From Hymenobacter aranciens (GTDB taxonomy: Bacteria; Bacteroidota; Bacteroidia; Cytophagales; Hymenobacteraceae), in the NCBI RefSeq assembly GCF_030580865.1, contig NZ_JAUQSY010000008.1, positions 248,001 through 312,000 on the forward strand: a DNA stretch of 64,000 nucleotides, in the 5' to 3' direction. The notes beneath the pieces are model-generated. The model was not told the origin of the DNA, did not search any database, and was given only the letters and a program-made list of their open reading frames with translations. The translations under genes and the position numbers were made by a program. Below are positions 28,744 to 37,100 of the stretch, in pieces. How positions within the stretch are numbered: the first letter of the stretch is position 1; each line of letters starts with the position of its first letter.

Positions 28744-29415
28744 ATGGATTTACAATACCTACTTGACTTTCTGAGGCGGCTGGCAGCCAACAACAACACC
28801 GCCTGGATGGCCGAGCACCGCGCCGACTACCAGCGCGCCCGCGCCGCCTGCACCGAGTTGGTGCGCCAGGTGCTGGCCGCCGTCTCCCCCACCGACCCCG
28901 ACCTGGAAAACCTCACGCCCGCCGACGTGATGTTCCGCCTCCACAAGAACGACCGTAGCCAGCGCGACCCCGAGCCCTACAAGCGCCGCATGGGCGCGGG
29001 TTTCAAGCGCGGCGGGCGGCACGCCGAGCGGGCAGGCTATTTCCTGGCCGTGCAGCCCGATGGCATGTCTTGGCTGGGGGCGGGCACCTTTTGGCCCTGG
29101 CCGGCCATGCTGGCGGCCATTCGGCAGGAAATCCACTACAGCCCCGACGAGTTTCACCGGCTGCGGCAGGCCCCGGAGCTGTTGCAGCATTTCCCTTTGG
29201 GGCTGGAGCCGACCGGGCCCCAACTTGTGCGCCCGCCGAAAGGCTACGCGGCCGACGACCCTGATTTGGCTTGGCTGAAGCTGAAAACGTTTGGCGTGGG
29301 GCAATATTTCAGCGATTCGGAGGTGCTGGCGCCGGATTTTGTGGCGCGGGTAGCGGCAGGGATGGCGGCGGCGCGGCCGCTGGTGGGGTTTCTGAATGAG
29401 GCTATTGGGGGATAG
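28744..29415 (+). CDS. DUF2461 domain-containing protein
   Basis: 223 residues starting at ATG 28744 (MDLQYLLDFLRRLAANNNTA). The family signature is seen in FLRRLAANNNTAWMAEHRADY, DVMFRLHKNDRSQRDPEPYK and GYFLAVQPDGMSWLGAG. DUF2461 proteins are cytoplasmic, widespread in Bacteroidota and of unknown biochemical role. The upstream frame to 28657 passes through low-complexity spacer DNA and is not credible. It is followed by a long inverted repeat and then by the convergent deoxynucleoside kinase gene. Confidence 0.9.
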   Translation: MDLQYLLDFLRRLAANNNTAWMAEHRADYQRARAACTELVRQVLAAVSPTDPDLENLTPADVMFRLHKNDRSQRDPEPYKRRMGAGFKRGGRHAERAGYFLAVQPDGMSWLGAGTFWPWPAMLAAIRQEIHYSPDEFHRLRQAPELLQHFPLGLEPTGPQLVRPPKGYAADDPDLAWLKLKTFGVGQYFSDSEVLAPDFVARVAAGMAAARPLVGFLNEAIGG

Positions 29416-29421
29416 AACGAC

Positions 29422-29610
29422 AAGCTCCCCTCCTGCTAAGGAGGGGATGTGAGCGCCGAAGAGGCGCGAACGGGGGTGGTTAGGCCGTTCGCGCCGTCAG
29501 GGGTTTACTGGGTTTGTTCCAGATTCATCCTAACGGCGCGACCGGTTCAACCACCCCCGTTCGCCGCTCTTCGCGGCTCACATCCCCTCCTCTTCTGAGG
29601 AGGGGAGCTT
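29422..29610. repeat. long imperfect inverted repeat between convergent genes
   Basis: Arms 29422-29481 and 29549-29610 are near reverse complements (outer AAGCTCCCCTCC/GGAGGGGAGCTT, inner GAACGGGGGTGGTT/AACCACCCCCGTTC). Each arm also folds on itself at CCCCTCCT/AGGAGGGG. It fills the gap between the DUF2461 and kinase stop codons and probably terminates both transcripts. Confidence 0.88.
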
Positions 29611-29624
29611 TGTTCTTTCAACCC

Positions 29625-30248
29625 TTAAAACAGCCCGAACAGCGTGCCGTTAATCTTGTCGATAATCGTCCCGAGGTCTTCGGGATTCTTGACGTAGTCG
29701 AGCTCGCTCACGTCCACAATGAGGTGGCGGCCGTGGTTGTAGCCGCTAATCCACTTCTCGTAATGCTCGTTGAGGTTTTTGAGGTACTCGATGCTGATGC
29801 TGTTTTCGTAGTCGCGGCCGCGCTTCTCGATTTGGTTGATGAGCTTTGAGAGGTCGGCGCGCAGGTAGAGCAGCAGGTCGGGCGGCTCGACGAGGCTAAT
29901 CATCGACTCGAAGAGGGCGTAGTAGTTGTTGTAGTCGCGGGTTTCGAGCAGGCCCGACTCGTGCAGGTTGGCGGCGAAGATGTGGGCGTCTTCGTAGATG
30001 GTGCGGTCCTGGATGATGCCTTTGCCGGCTTTCTGCAGCTGCTTGATTTGCTGGGTCTGGCGGAAGCGACCGTTCAGGAAGTACACCTGCAGGTGGAAGG
30101 CCCAGCGCGGCATGTCGGCGTAGAAATCCTTGAGGTAGGGATTGTCGTCTACGTCTTCCAGAAAAACCTCCCAGCGGAAGTGATGAGCCAACTTATGGGC
30201 CAGGGTGGTTTTGCCGGCTCCGATGTTGCCGACGATGGCAATGTGCAT
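29625..30248 (-). CDS. deoxynucleoside kinase
   Basis: 207 residues of the deoxyadenosine/deoxyguanosine kinase family. P-loop IVGNIGAGKTTLAHKLA at residues 5-21, the substrate-binding EDVDDNPYLKDFY, the DRTIYEDAHIFA (DRS/ERS-like) catalytic motif and the lid EKRGRDYENSI are all present. It phosphorylates salvaged deoxynucleosides with ATP. Length is typical for the family. A TATCTTTG element (minus strand, 30290-30297) 41 bases upstream is a possible promoter. Convergent with the DUF2461 gene across a long inverted repeat. Confidence 0.93.
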   Translation of the reverse strand: MHIAIVGNIGAGKTTLAHKLAHHFRWEVFLEDVDDNPYLKDFYADMPRWAFHLQVYFLNGRFRQTQQIKQLQKAGKGIIQDRTIYEDAHIFAANLHESGLLETRDYNNYYALFESMISLVEPPDLLLYLRADLSKLINQIEKRGRDYENSISIEYLKNLNEHYEKWISGYNHGRHLIVDVSELDYVKNPEDLGTIIDKINGTLFGLF

Positions 30249-30385
30249 AACGCTGCGCGCAGGTAAAGAATAAGAAAATAGCGTGACCCCAAAGATAAGC
30301 CCGCCGCCGGGATGCCCCCGCTATTTATTCTCATAAAAAAGCCCTATACTTGAGTAGTATTCCCGGCTTATTCACTTGCTGCGCC

Positions 30386-30811
30386 ATGTCCTCCGCCGAA
30401 CCCACCCTCCTGCTGGCGCTCACCGACGACCACGGGGCGCCGCTAGCCGAATACTTCCACTACCCCGCCGACGAGCTGCTCTACGTGCGCTGGCACGGCC
30501 AACTCAATGCCGATGTGGTAATTAAAGGCTCCCAACAAGGTCGCAACTGGCGCGAGGCAATGCGCTACACCCGGGTGCTCAACGACAAAAGCGACACCGG
30601 CGGCGACTGGCGCGAGGCCCTGCCCTGGCTGCAATACGAATGGCTGCCGCTGGCCCTGGGCGCCGGCATCCGGGCCATGGCCTACGTCTTCTCGCCCGAC
30701 CGGGACAACCGCTTTGCCAGCCAGGAATTTATCAACACGATACGCCCGCACATGGCCATCGAGCTGTTTGACGACGTGGACACGGCGCTGGCGTGGCTGC
30801 GGACGCAGTAA
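30386..30811 (+). CDS. STAS/SpoIIAA-like cytoplasmic protein
   Basis: 141 residues from ATG 30386. The pattern LLYVRWHGQLNADVVIKGSQ, then VLNDKSDTGGDWREALPWL and LFDDVDTALAWLRTQ matches small SpoIIAA-like (STAS/SEC14-type) proteins that are numerous in Hymenobacter and relatives. No catalytic residues, membrane helices or signal peptide. Function unknown; such proteins may bind a lipid or serve in stress signalling (guess). It is followed by a family A palindrome and then by a convergent gene. Confidence 0.7.
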   Translation: MSSAEPTLLLALTDDHGAPLAEYFHYPADELLYVRWHGQLNADVVIKGSQQGRNWREAMRYTRVLNDKSDTGGDWREALPWLQYEWLPLALGAGIRAMAYVFSPDRDNRFASQEFINTIRPHMAIELFDDVDTALAWLRTQ

Positions 30812-30832
30812 GATGACGGAGTATAAAGAACG

Positions 30833-30920
30833 TGTCATGCTGAACGCAGTGAAGCATCCTTTCACGCCTCAACGATTTCGTCCGGACGTGAGAGGATGCT
30901 TCACTGCGTTCAGCATGACA
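30833..30920. repeat. intergenic palindrome, family A copy 2
   Basis: Arms 30833-30866 and 30887-30920 (34 bases each) are reverse complements with one mismatch; the loop is 20 bases. The core GTCATGCTGAACGCAGTGAA is shared with the other copies. It lies between two convergent genes. Confidence 0.95.
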
Positions 30921-30929
30921 GGCGGTTAA

Positions 30930-31316
30930 TTACCGTGTCCGCGTACTTTTCAGCGTTTTAAATTCCGTTTGAGCGGCCCGGATGCGCACCCGCTCCTCCA
31001 GCGGCAGCCCGCTGTGCACTACCTGGTAGCGCGCCACCAAACGGCCCAGCACCTGCTCGGCCTCGGTCCACTGGCGGTAGTTCCAGCCGCGGCGCTCTTC
31101 GCGCACCACGCTGATAAAGTGGTCGAATAGGTCCGGTAGCTCCTCGGCGCGGGCTTTGCTCAGGTCGATGGTTTCGTTGAGAAAATGCTTCTGCAGGTCT
31201 TCGTCAGTTGCAGGTGTGGTTTGGGTGACGGTGGTTTTGGTGGTGGTCGTGGTCTGGGCGTGGGTGGTGACCGAAGCAATTCCCAGCAGCACGAGCAGGC
31301 AAAACGATGATTTCAT
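30930..31316 (-). CDS. small secreted protein of unknown function
   Basis: 128 residues with a signal peptide (MKSSFCLLVLLGIASVTTHA, cleavage before QTTTT), a threonine-rich linker and a helical, charged domain (EDLQKHFLNETIDLSKARAE, RGWNYRQWTEAEQVLGRLVA). I do not recognise the family; the pattern resembles short periplasmic helical-bundle proteins of Bacteroidota. It ends just beyond a family A palindrome and is divergent from the acetyltransferase gene. Confidence 0.7.
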   Translation of the reverse strand: MKSSFCLLVLLGIASVTTHAQTTTTTKTTVTQTTPATDEDLQKHFLNETIDLSKARAEELPDLFDHFISVVREERRGWNYRQWTEAEQVLGRLVARYQVVHSGLPLEERVRIRAAQTEFKTLKSTRTR

Positions 31317-31430
31317 AAGGCAGATAAACTGGATGGTTGGGACGGCCGCTAACGCAATTGGCGGGCCAAGCGTACAGCTACGCGGCCGACTTATTCAAAT
31401 TTTCGGCGCAATTTCGCGTTTTGCTGCTAT

Positions 31431-31952
31431 ATGACCTCTGCCCCCGCCGCCTTGCCGCGCATCGTTGCCGCCACGCTCCAGGATATTCCGACCATCATGC
31501 GTCTGGCCGAGGCCACCTGGGAGCCTACCTACCGCTTCATCATCTCGCGCGAGCAGATTGAGTACATGTACCGGGTGATTTACACCCCCGCCTCGCTGAA
31601 GCGGCAGATGCAGGAGCAGCACCATACCTTCCTGCTGGCGTACCTTGATGATGAGCCCGCCGGCTACGCCTCCTTTGGCCCCCTGCCGCAGGAAGATGGC
31701 ACCATTGCCTTCAAGATGCACAAAATCTACGTGCTGCCCACGCGGCAGGGTCAGGGCCTGGGCCTCTACCTCATCGAGGCGGTGGAGAATGCGGCCCGCA
31801 CCGCCGGCGGCAATTTCCTGGAATTGAACGTCAACCGCTACAACCCGGCCATCAGCTTCTACGAGCGGCGCGGCTTTGTGCGGCAGCGCGAGGAGGACAT
31901 TCCCATCGGCCCGTATTTCATGAACGACTACGTGCTGCGCAAGGAGTTGTAA
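31431..31952 (+). CDS. GNAT family N-acetyltransferase
   Basis: 173 residues with the GNAT acetyl-CoA-binding motif A around KIYVLPTRQGQGLGLYLIEA (R/Q-x-x-G-x-G/A) and motif B ELNVNRYNPAISFYERRGF. The N-terminal part (ATLQDIPTIMRLAEATWEPT) is typical. The acceptor substrate is unknown. No partner genes; the CDGSH gene follows on the same strand after 85 bases. Confidence 0.9.
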   Translation: MTSAPAALPRIVAATLQDIPTIMRLAEATWEPTYRFIISREQIEYMYRVIYTPASLKRQMQEQHHTFLLAYLDDEPAGYASFGPLPQEDGTIAFKMHKIYVLPTRQGQGLGLYLIEAVENAARTAGGNFLELNVNRYNPAISFYERRGFVRQREEDIPIGPYFMNDYVLRKEL

Positions 31953-32037
31953 GCAGCATTTTCCCAAATTTTCACCGATGAACGGGCTGCTTGCAGGCGG
32001 CCCGTTTGTTTTTTATCCAACCTTTTTCCCCACTGTT

Positions 32038-32265
32038 ATGTCAGTAAAACTTACGGTTCTCTCCAACGGCTCGCTCCGCGTGGAAGGCGAAAACATTGAG
32101 CTCGTCGATGCCCAGGGCCAGCCCTACGGCCTGGGCGGCCGCCAGCGCATCAGCATCTGCCGCTGCGGGCTGTCGAAGCAAAAACCTTTCTGCGACGGCT
32201 CGCACAAAGGCCATTTTGAGCACGACGCCACAGCGTTTGACCTACCAGCGCCCAAAACCGCTTAA
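32038..32265 (+). CDS. CDGSH iron-sulfur domain protein
   Basis: 75 residues. The 2Fe-2S-binding motif is ISICRCGLSKQKPFCDGSHK, with three Cys and one His as ligands (C-x-C ... C-D-G-S-H). The start at 32038 gives a short beta-strand-rich N-terminus; the extra 20 residues upstream read as spacer. Such proteins are small redox or cluster-transfer factors related to mitoNEET. It is the sole gene in its unit and is followed by palindromic repeats. Confidence 0.9.
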   Translation: MSVKLTVLSNGSLRVEGENIELVDAQGQPYGLGGRQRISICRCGLSKQKPFCDGSHKGHFEHDATAFDLPAPKTA

Positions 32266-32270
32266 CCCAG

Positions 32271-32425
32271 CCAGCCGCAACGCGGCAACACGTTGGTAGA
32301 AATACCCTCGCCCATGAAAACCAGAGCCGCAACGCGGCGGCACCTTACGCAGGGTGCCGCCGCGTTGCGGCTCTGGCTTGTTCTATCAAACCCAGGCTAC
32401 CAACGTGTCGCCGCGTTGCGGCTGG
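32271..32425. repeat. nested palindromes with core GCCGCAACGCGGC
   Basis: Outer arms 32271-32298 and 32398-32425 (28 bases, nearly perfect) enclose inner arms 32321-32344 and 32353-32376 (24 bases, perfect, 8-base loop). Both share the GCCGCAACGCGGC core, so four related elements are stacked behind the CDGSH gene. Confidence 0.92.
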
Positions 32426-32444
32426 CTCGCAATCCTGAGCTAAT

Positions 32445-32497
32445 GGTTAGCGGTTAGCGGTTAGCGGTTAGCGGTTAGCGGTTAGCGGTTAGCGGTT
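32445..32497. repeat. heptamer tandem repeat (GGTTAGC, about 7.6 copies)
   Basis: Unbroken head-to-tail copies of GGTTAGC, followed by an inverted flavour of the motif (CCCTAACCATTAACCATTAACC) just before the next stop codon. It is non-coding and of a kind prone to slippage. Confidence 0.97.
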
Positions 32498-32526
32498 GAA
32501 CGTCATTAACCCCTAACCATTAACCA

Positions 32527-33564
32527 TTAACCACTAGCCTTCGGCCTTCCCAGCAGCATCAGCTTGATGTGCAGGCGCACCACGTCACCCATGCTGTGGC
32601 AGTTGTTGAAGAAAGTGCCGCCGTAGTGGTGGTTTAGCTCGGCGCAGAGCTGGGTGACTTTGACGGGCGGGGCCAGCTCGTCGGCGCGCATGGCGTCCAT
32701 GAGGGCCTTGAGGCGGTAGCGCTCGGTGCGTACGCGGCGGGCAATGAGGGTGCGCTCCTCGGCCTGGTACTGGCGGATGGCCTCGGGCTTGAGGTGGCGG
32801 GCGCACATGTCAATGACGGCCTTGTTGTCCTTGAAAAACTGGGGCAGATACATCGTGCGGCGGCCCTCGTAGCTCTGCTGGTCGAAGTCGATGGCGCGCA
32901 CGCGGTACTGCTCGTCCTCGAAGTCGGGGGTAATGGCAATGACGTAGTTATAGGCCCGCATGTCGCCGAGCAGGCGCACGAAGCAGCGCTCGTTGAACTT
33001 TACGAACTCCTTGGCCAGGCGCACTTGGTTGAGGTGGGGCTGCGGCAGGTGCTGCTTGATAAAATCGTCGCCCGGAATGCCGATGATGTGCTCTTCGATG
33101 AGCGTATCGCCATCCACCAGAAAGTTAATGCGGTTGGGCGAGAGGACGTGCTCCAGCTCCAGGCCGTAGAGGCGCGAGGCGTCGGCTTTCTTAACGTAGA
33201 AATAGTCGTAGTTGTCGTTCAGCAAATTGACCACGCGCACCCGGAAGGGATGCGAATTGCCAAAGTGGCAGTAGTCGATACGGTCGGCCACGAGCTGGTC
33301 GGAGAAGGACGAGTCGCCGGCCAGCCGCAGCTGCGCGTACACCGCCACCAGGCCCTCGCTGAGCTCGCGCAGGGCGCTGGGCTCGTAAAACACCGTCTGC
33401 CAGAGCGTGTCCTGGCCCTTGCGGTCGTGGCGCGGGTAGCTGCCGCTGTAGCGCAGCAGGTCGGCGTAGGTCACGGGCAGCGGGGCGGCGCGGTCGTAGT
33501 CGGCCAGGTAGCGGCGCAGCGCGGGGCTGATGGGGTAGCTGGGCTTTTTGCGGGAGATTTCCAT
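32527..33564 (-). CDS. conserved hypothetical protein, 345 residues
   Basis: I do not recognise the family. The protein is soluble, with no signal peptide or membrane helix. It contains EEHIIGIPGDDFI, NERCFVRLLGDMRAYNYVIA and VRAIDFDQQSYEGRRTMYLP, an order that recalls the catalytic loop and Asp-containing metal motif of protein-kinase-like folds, but the phosphate-binding Lys is not evident, so this is only a suggestion. Rich in Arg and His. The stop codon lies close to a run of GGTTAA-like repeats. It is transcribed away from the ACBP gene behind it on the same strand. Confidence 0.72.
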   Translation of the reverse strand: MEISRKKPSYPISPALRRYLADYDRAAPLPVTYADLLRYSGSYPRHDRKGQDTLWQTVFYEPSALRELSEGLVAVYAQLRLAGDSSFSDQLVADRIDYCHFGNSHPFRVRVVNLLNDNYDYFYVKKADASRLYGLELEHVLSPNRINFLVDGDTLIEEHIIGIPGDDFIKQHLPQPHLNQVRLAKEFVKFNERCFVRLLGDMRAYNYVIAITPDFEDEQYRVRAIDFDQQSYEGRRTMYLPQFFKDNKAVIDMCARHLKPEAIRQYQAEERTLIARRVRTERYRLKALMDAMRADELAPPVKVTQLCAELNHHYGGTFFNNCHSMGDVVRLHIKLMLLGRPKASG

Positions 33565-33664
33565 TGGGAAGGGTATAAGGGTATGGGGGTAAGAGGGCAG
33601 GAGGGGAATTGGCGGACCTAAAGCCCTCTTACCCTCCTACCCACCTACCCTCCTACCCTATTCT

Positions 33665-33919
33665 TTACCCCGCCAGCTCGCTCACCAGCTCTACGTATTG
33701 CTGGCGGGCATCGTCCTGGCTGGTGCCTTTCAGGCTGGTCCAGGCGTCGTATTTGGCAATGGCTTTGAAGTCGAAGCCGCCGGGGCGGTCGCCGCTCACG
33801 TCGCCTTCGGTGGCTTGCTTGTAGAGGGCGTAGAGCTGGAGCAGCACCATGTTGGAGGGTTTGGTGGGCAGCTGTTGGGCGCGCTGGGCGGCGGCTTCGA
33901 AGTCTTCGGGCGTGGTCAT
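33665..33919 (-). CDS. acyl-CoA-binding protein
   Basis: 84 residues, full length for the family. The start at 33919 (MTTPEDFEAAAQRAQQLP) is chosen because it matches the first helix of ACBP. The signature LLQLYALYKQATEGDVSGDRP and FDFKAIAKYDAWTSLKG includes the conserved Tyr, Lys and Trp residues that bind the CoA moiety. It buffers long-chain acyl-CoA in the cytoplasm. A good promoter lies 45 bases upstream. The stop is followed after about 100 bases by the 345-residue unknown gene. Confidence 0.93.
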   Translation of the reverse strand: MTTPEDFEAAAQRAQQLPTKPSNMVLLQLYALYKQATEGDVSGDRPGGFDFKAIAKYDAWTSLKGTSQDDARQQYVELVSELAG

Positions 33920-33963
33920 GGGGAAAGCGGTTTGGTGAGTTGAAATTTGTTCGTCTTGCCTAA

Positions 33964-33992
33964 CAAACCTACGAACGAGCGGGCAAATCAAA
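33964..33992 (-). promoter_or_regulatory. promoter of the ACBP gene, TTTG-N17-TAGGTTTG
   Basis: On the minus strand TTTG (33989-33992) precedes TAGGTTTG (33964-33971) by 17 bases, close to the Bacteroidota consensus. The start codon is 44 bases downstream. Confidence 0.6.
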
Positions 33993-34049
33993 GCGACGTA
34001 AGGGCAAGGCTTAGCTACGCCCCTACGTCATTCCGAACCTTGAAACGCA

Positions 34050-34082
34050 AAAAGGCCGAACGGAAACCCGTTCGGCCTTTTC
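34050..34082. terminator. terminator AAAGGCCGAACGG...CCGTTCGGCCTTTT
   Basis: A near-perfect stem AAAGGCCGAACGG/CCGTTCGGCCTTT with a short loop and T/A runs at both sides. It serves the large secreted-protein gene that ends at 34102 on the minus strand. Confidence 0.85.
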
Positions 34083-34101
34083 AATGATGGGTGCGACGAA
34101 A

Positions 34102-37100
34102 CTATTCGAGCACCACGCGCTTGGCAACCGGCGAGGCCGAGCCGGCCTGCACGCGCAGCGTGTACACGCCGGCGGCGAGGCCGCTGGCATCCAAGGCCAC
34201 GCTGGTGGCTTCGCCGGCAGCGGCGGCGCGCACGGTGCGCACCGGCTGGCCGAGGCTGTTGTAGAGGGCCACGGTTACAGTGCCGGTTTTGGCGGCGGGC
34301 ACCTGCACGGTGAAGCGCTGCCGGGCCGGGTTCGGGAACACGCTGATTTGAGCGGCGCTGAGCTCGGCGGCGGTGGCCAGCGGGGCGCCGGCCGGGGCGA
34401 ACACCAGCGTGAAGCGGCCCGCCAGCGTGGTGGCCGTGGTGGCGAAGGTATAGCGCGGCTGCTGGCGCAGGTCGTGCTGCTGGCCGGTCACGGCGTCGCG
34501 CAGGTACACGGTGCCGGTGAAGTTGCGCAGGGCGGCAGCTTCGAAGGTGTAGCTGCCGGCGGCGGGCACGCCTACGTGCAGCGGCACCACGGTGGCGGTG
34601 GTCAGCGCGGGCAGGCCGTTGATGGCGAGAGCATCGGTACCGGACAGGGCGGCCAGGTTGAGGCCGTGGGTGTTGGGCAGCTTCACAGCGTCGAACTCAG
34701 TATCGACGCCGGGGGTGGCGCCGGCTTGGGCGTACACGTAGAGGTCGTCGGTCAGACTACCGCCCTGCAGGGTCAGCTGGAGCTGCGGGCGCAGGTCGGC
34801 CGCGCCGCGGCGGAAGGTGGTTTGGGTGGCCGGGTTCGTTACGCGCTGCGAGTTGCGGAACGTGAGTGAGCCGCTGCTCTGGCCGTTGCTCACGCGCACG
34901 AAGAAGCCCTGGCTGCTGGCGAGAAGGGCGTTGGCCCCTACGCCGTTGACGTAGCTGCGGTAGTTGCCCGCGTACTGGCCCGTGCTTTCAAACACGTACA
35001 TGCCGGCGTCGAGGTTGGGGCGGTCGGCGGGGGCTACCTGCGAATAGTCGAGCGGGGCCGGGTAGGGGTTGCCCACCAGATGCCAGCCGCCGTTGGTGCC
35101 GCCGCTGCGGCCGAGGGTGCGCACGAGGTCACCGTTGTTGAGCGTACCCACGAAATCGACGGTGCTCGTGGCCGGGATGTTGACCGTATAGCCGTGGCCG
35201 ACCTGCATGGCGGCCGTAGTCGGAGCAAACCAGCCTTTATCAAAGGCCGACAAATCGTTGGTGACCGTGTTTACCCGGCTTTCGTCGTAGCCGAAGATAT
35301 TCGGGAACGGCGTGACCAGGCCCGGCGTGGGCGAGCTGTTGTAGGTGGCGGCCTGGCTTAGCTCGGGAGCAAAGCCGGGGGCGGCGAGGTCGGCCAGGGT
35401 GGTGTTGCTGACGGGCGCGCTGTAGTGGCGGTAGCCCGCGCCGGCATTCTGGCTGGGGTTGATGTAGCGCTGCACCGTGACGTTGCCGACGACGGTACCC
35501 ACGCCGCCACCCACCAGCGACACCAGTGCCGTGCCAGTATCGGTGCTAGACAGCGTCAGAATTTGGCCATTGGTAACGAGGTTGCGGTTAGTCAGGTCCA
35601 GCGCTTCGAGAATTTCCAACGGCCGGCTGAGGGTGAGGGTAGTACCGGCCGGGCCGTCCACCTCCATCTGCTTCATCACGGTGGGCTGCCCCGAGCCCGT
35701 GACGGATGCCGGGGCAGTCGAAATGTAGTGGTAGGTGGTGCCGCCGCTGCCGTAGTTACGGATGGCGGTGCGCACGTTGCCGGTGTTGCCCGAGGCGGTG
35801 ATGCCGTCGGGCGAGCTGATGACGACGGTGCCAGCGATGTACGCAGTGCCGCTGCCGGTTACGTAGCCATCGTACACGGTGGGGTTTTGCGCCGTGGGGT
35901 TGGGAAATTGCAGTTCGCCAGTGGCTAGTAGGGTGCCGCTCACGTCGAGCGGCGACTGTACGGTGGCGCTGCCCGTAGGATTGATGGTGATGTTGCGGTA
36001 CTCGCCAGCCAGGGCGCGGGTGTCGGCAATGGTGACGTCGCCGCGCTGGGCGGTGAAGAACTGGTTGCCGGGGTAGTTGAGGAAGTCGATGGTGAGGGGC
36101 AGCGAGCCGCCGCCGCTGCCGTTGGCGCCCAGGTTGCCGGTGCCCAGGGGCAGGCCGCCCAGGGTCTGGTTCGAGAAATAGGTGTAGTCGCCGTTGGCCA
36201 CCACGGCCATCACGTGGAGGGGCGTGGTGCCGGTGATGCCCGCGCCCAGGGCGCTGAGCGGGATGCGCAGCTCGAGGCCGGTGGTGACGGCCCCGGCGCC
36301 GCTGGCATCGCTGTTGCTCACGCCGGCCGTGTTCGAGTTATTAAAGGAGGCTTCGCCGGTGAGGCCCCCGTCGAAGTTGAGGGGCTGGGTGAAGTCGGTG
36401 GTGGTGGTGCTGAGGTAGCGGCTGGGCGTGGTGCCGTTGTCGAGGCGCACGTAGTCGGCAAATAAGCTCGTGCCGTTGTGGTTGACGGTGATGAACGACT
36501 CGGGCGCAAAGCCGCGGTCGAACTGCAGGCCGGCCAAGTTGCCGGAGGCGCCGGCGGTCGAGTTGTTGCCGGCAATGGTGCTCTGGCCGGCGTTGGGGTC
36601 AGCGTCGAAGAACAGCAGCAGCTTGTTGCCGCCGCTTTCGAGGTTGCCGGCAATGGTTAGGTAGAGGTCGGTGCTGGTGACGCGAACATAGGCTGCGTCG
36701 AGCTCGCTCTGGTTGTCGCCGAACTGCGTGGGCGCGGTTTGCACGGCCTTCTGGGTGTAGAGGCTGGCGTCGGCGGTGCCGTCGAGCACTACCTGGCCGG
36801 CGGCGATGCCGGTGCCGCTCAGGCTCACGCTGAGGGTGGGGTCGCCGGGGTCGTTGGAGGCGATGGACAGGGTGCCGGTCTGGGCGCCGGCGGCGGTGGG
36901 CGCGAAGGTCACCGTCACGTTCACGGTGGCGCCTACTGCTACCGTGAAGGCGCCGCTTGGCGCCGCCGTGAAGCGGGCGTTGTTGGAGCTGATGCCGGTC
37001 ACGTTGAGCACGGCCGTGCCGGTGTTGGTGACGGCCACCGTGCGGGTGGCGGTGTTGCCCACGCCCACGTTATTGAACGCGGCCGTGCCCGGGCTGACGC

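Noticed and set aside
32445..32497. Telomere-like or origin-type repeat
   Set aside because: The GGTTAGC array is short, has no DnaA boxes or replication genes nearby, and a similar heptamer array (GGTGTTC) occurs elsewhere.
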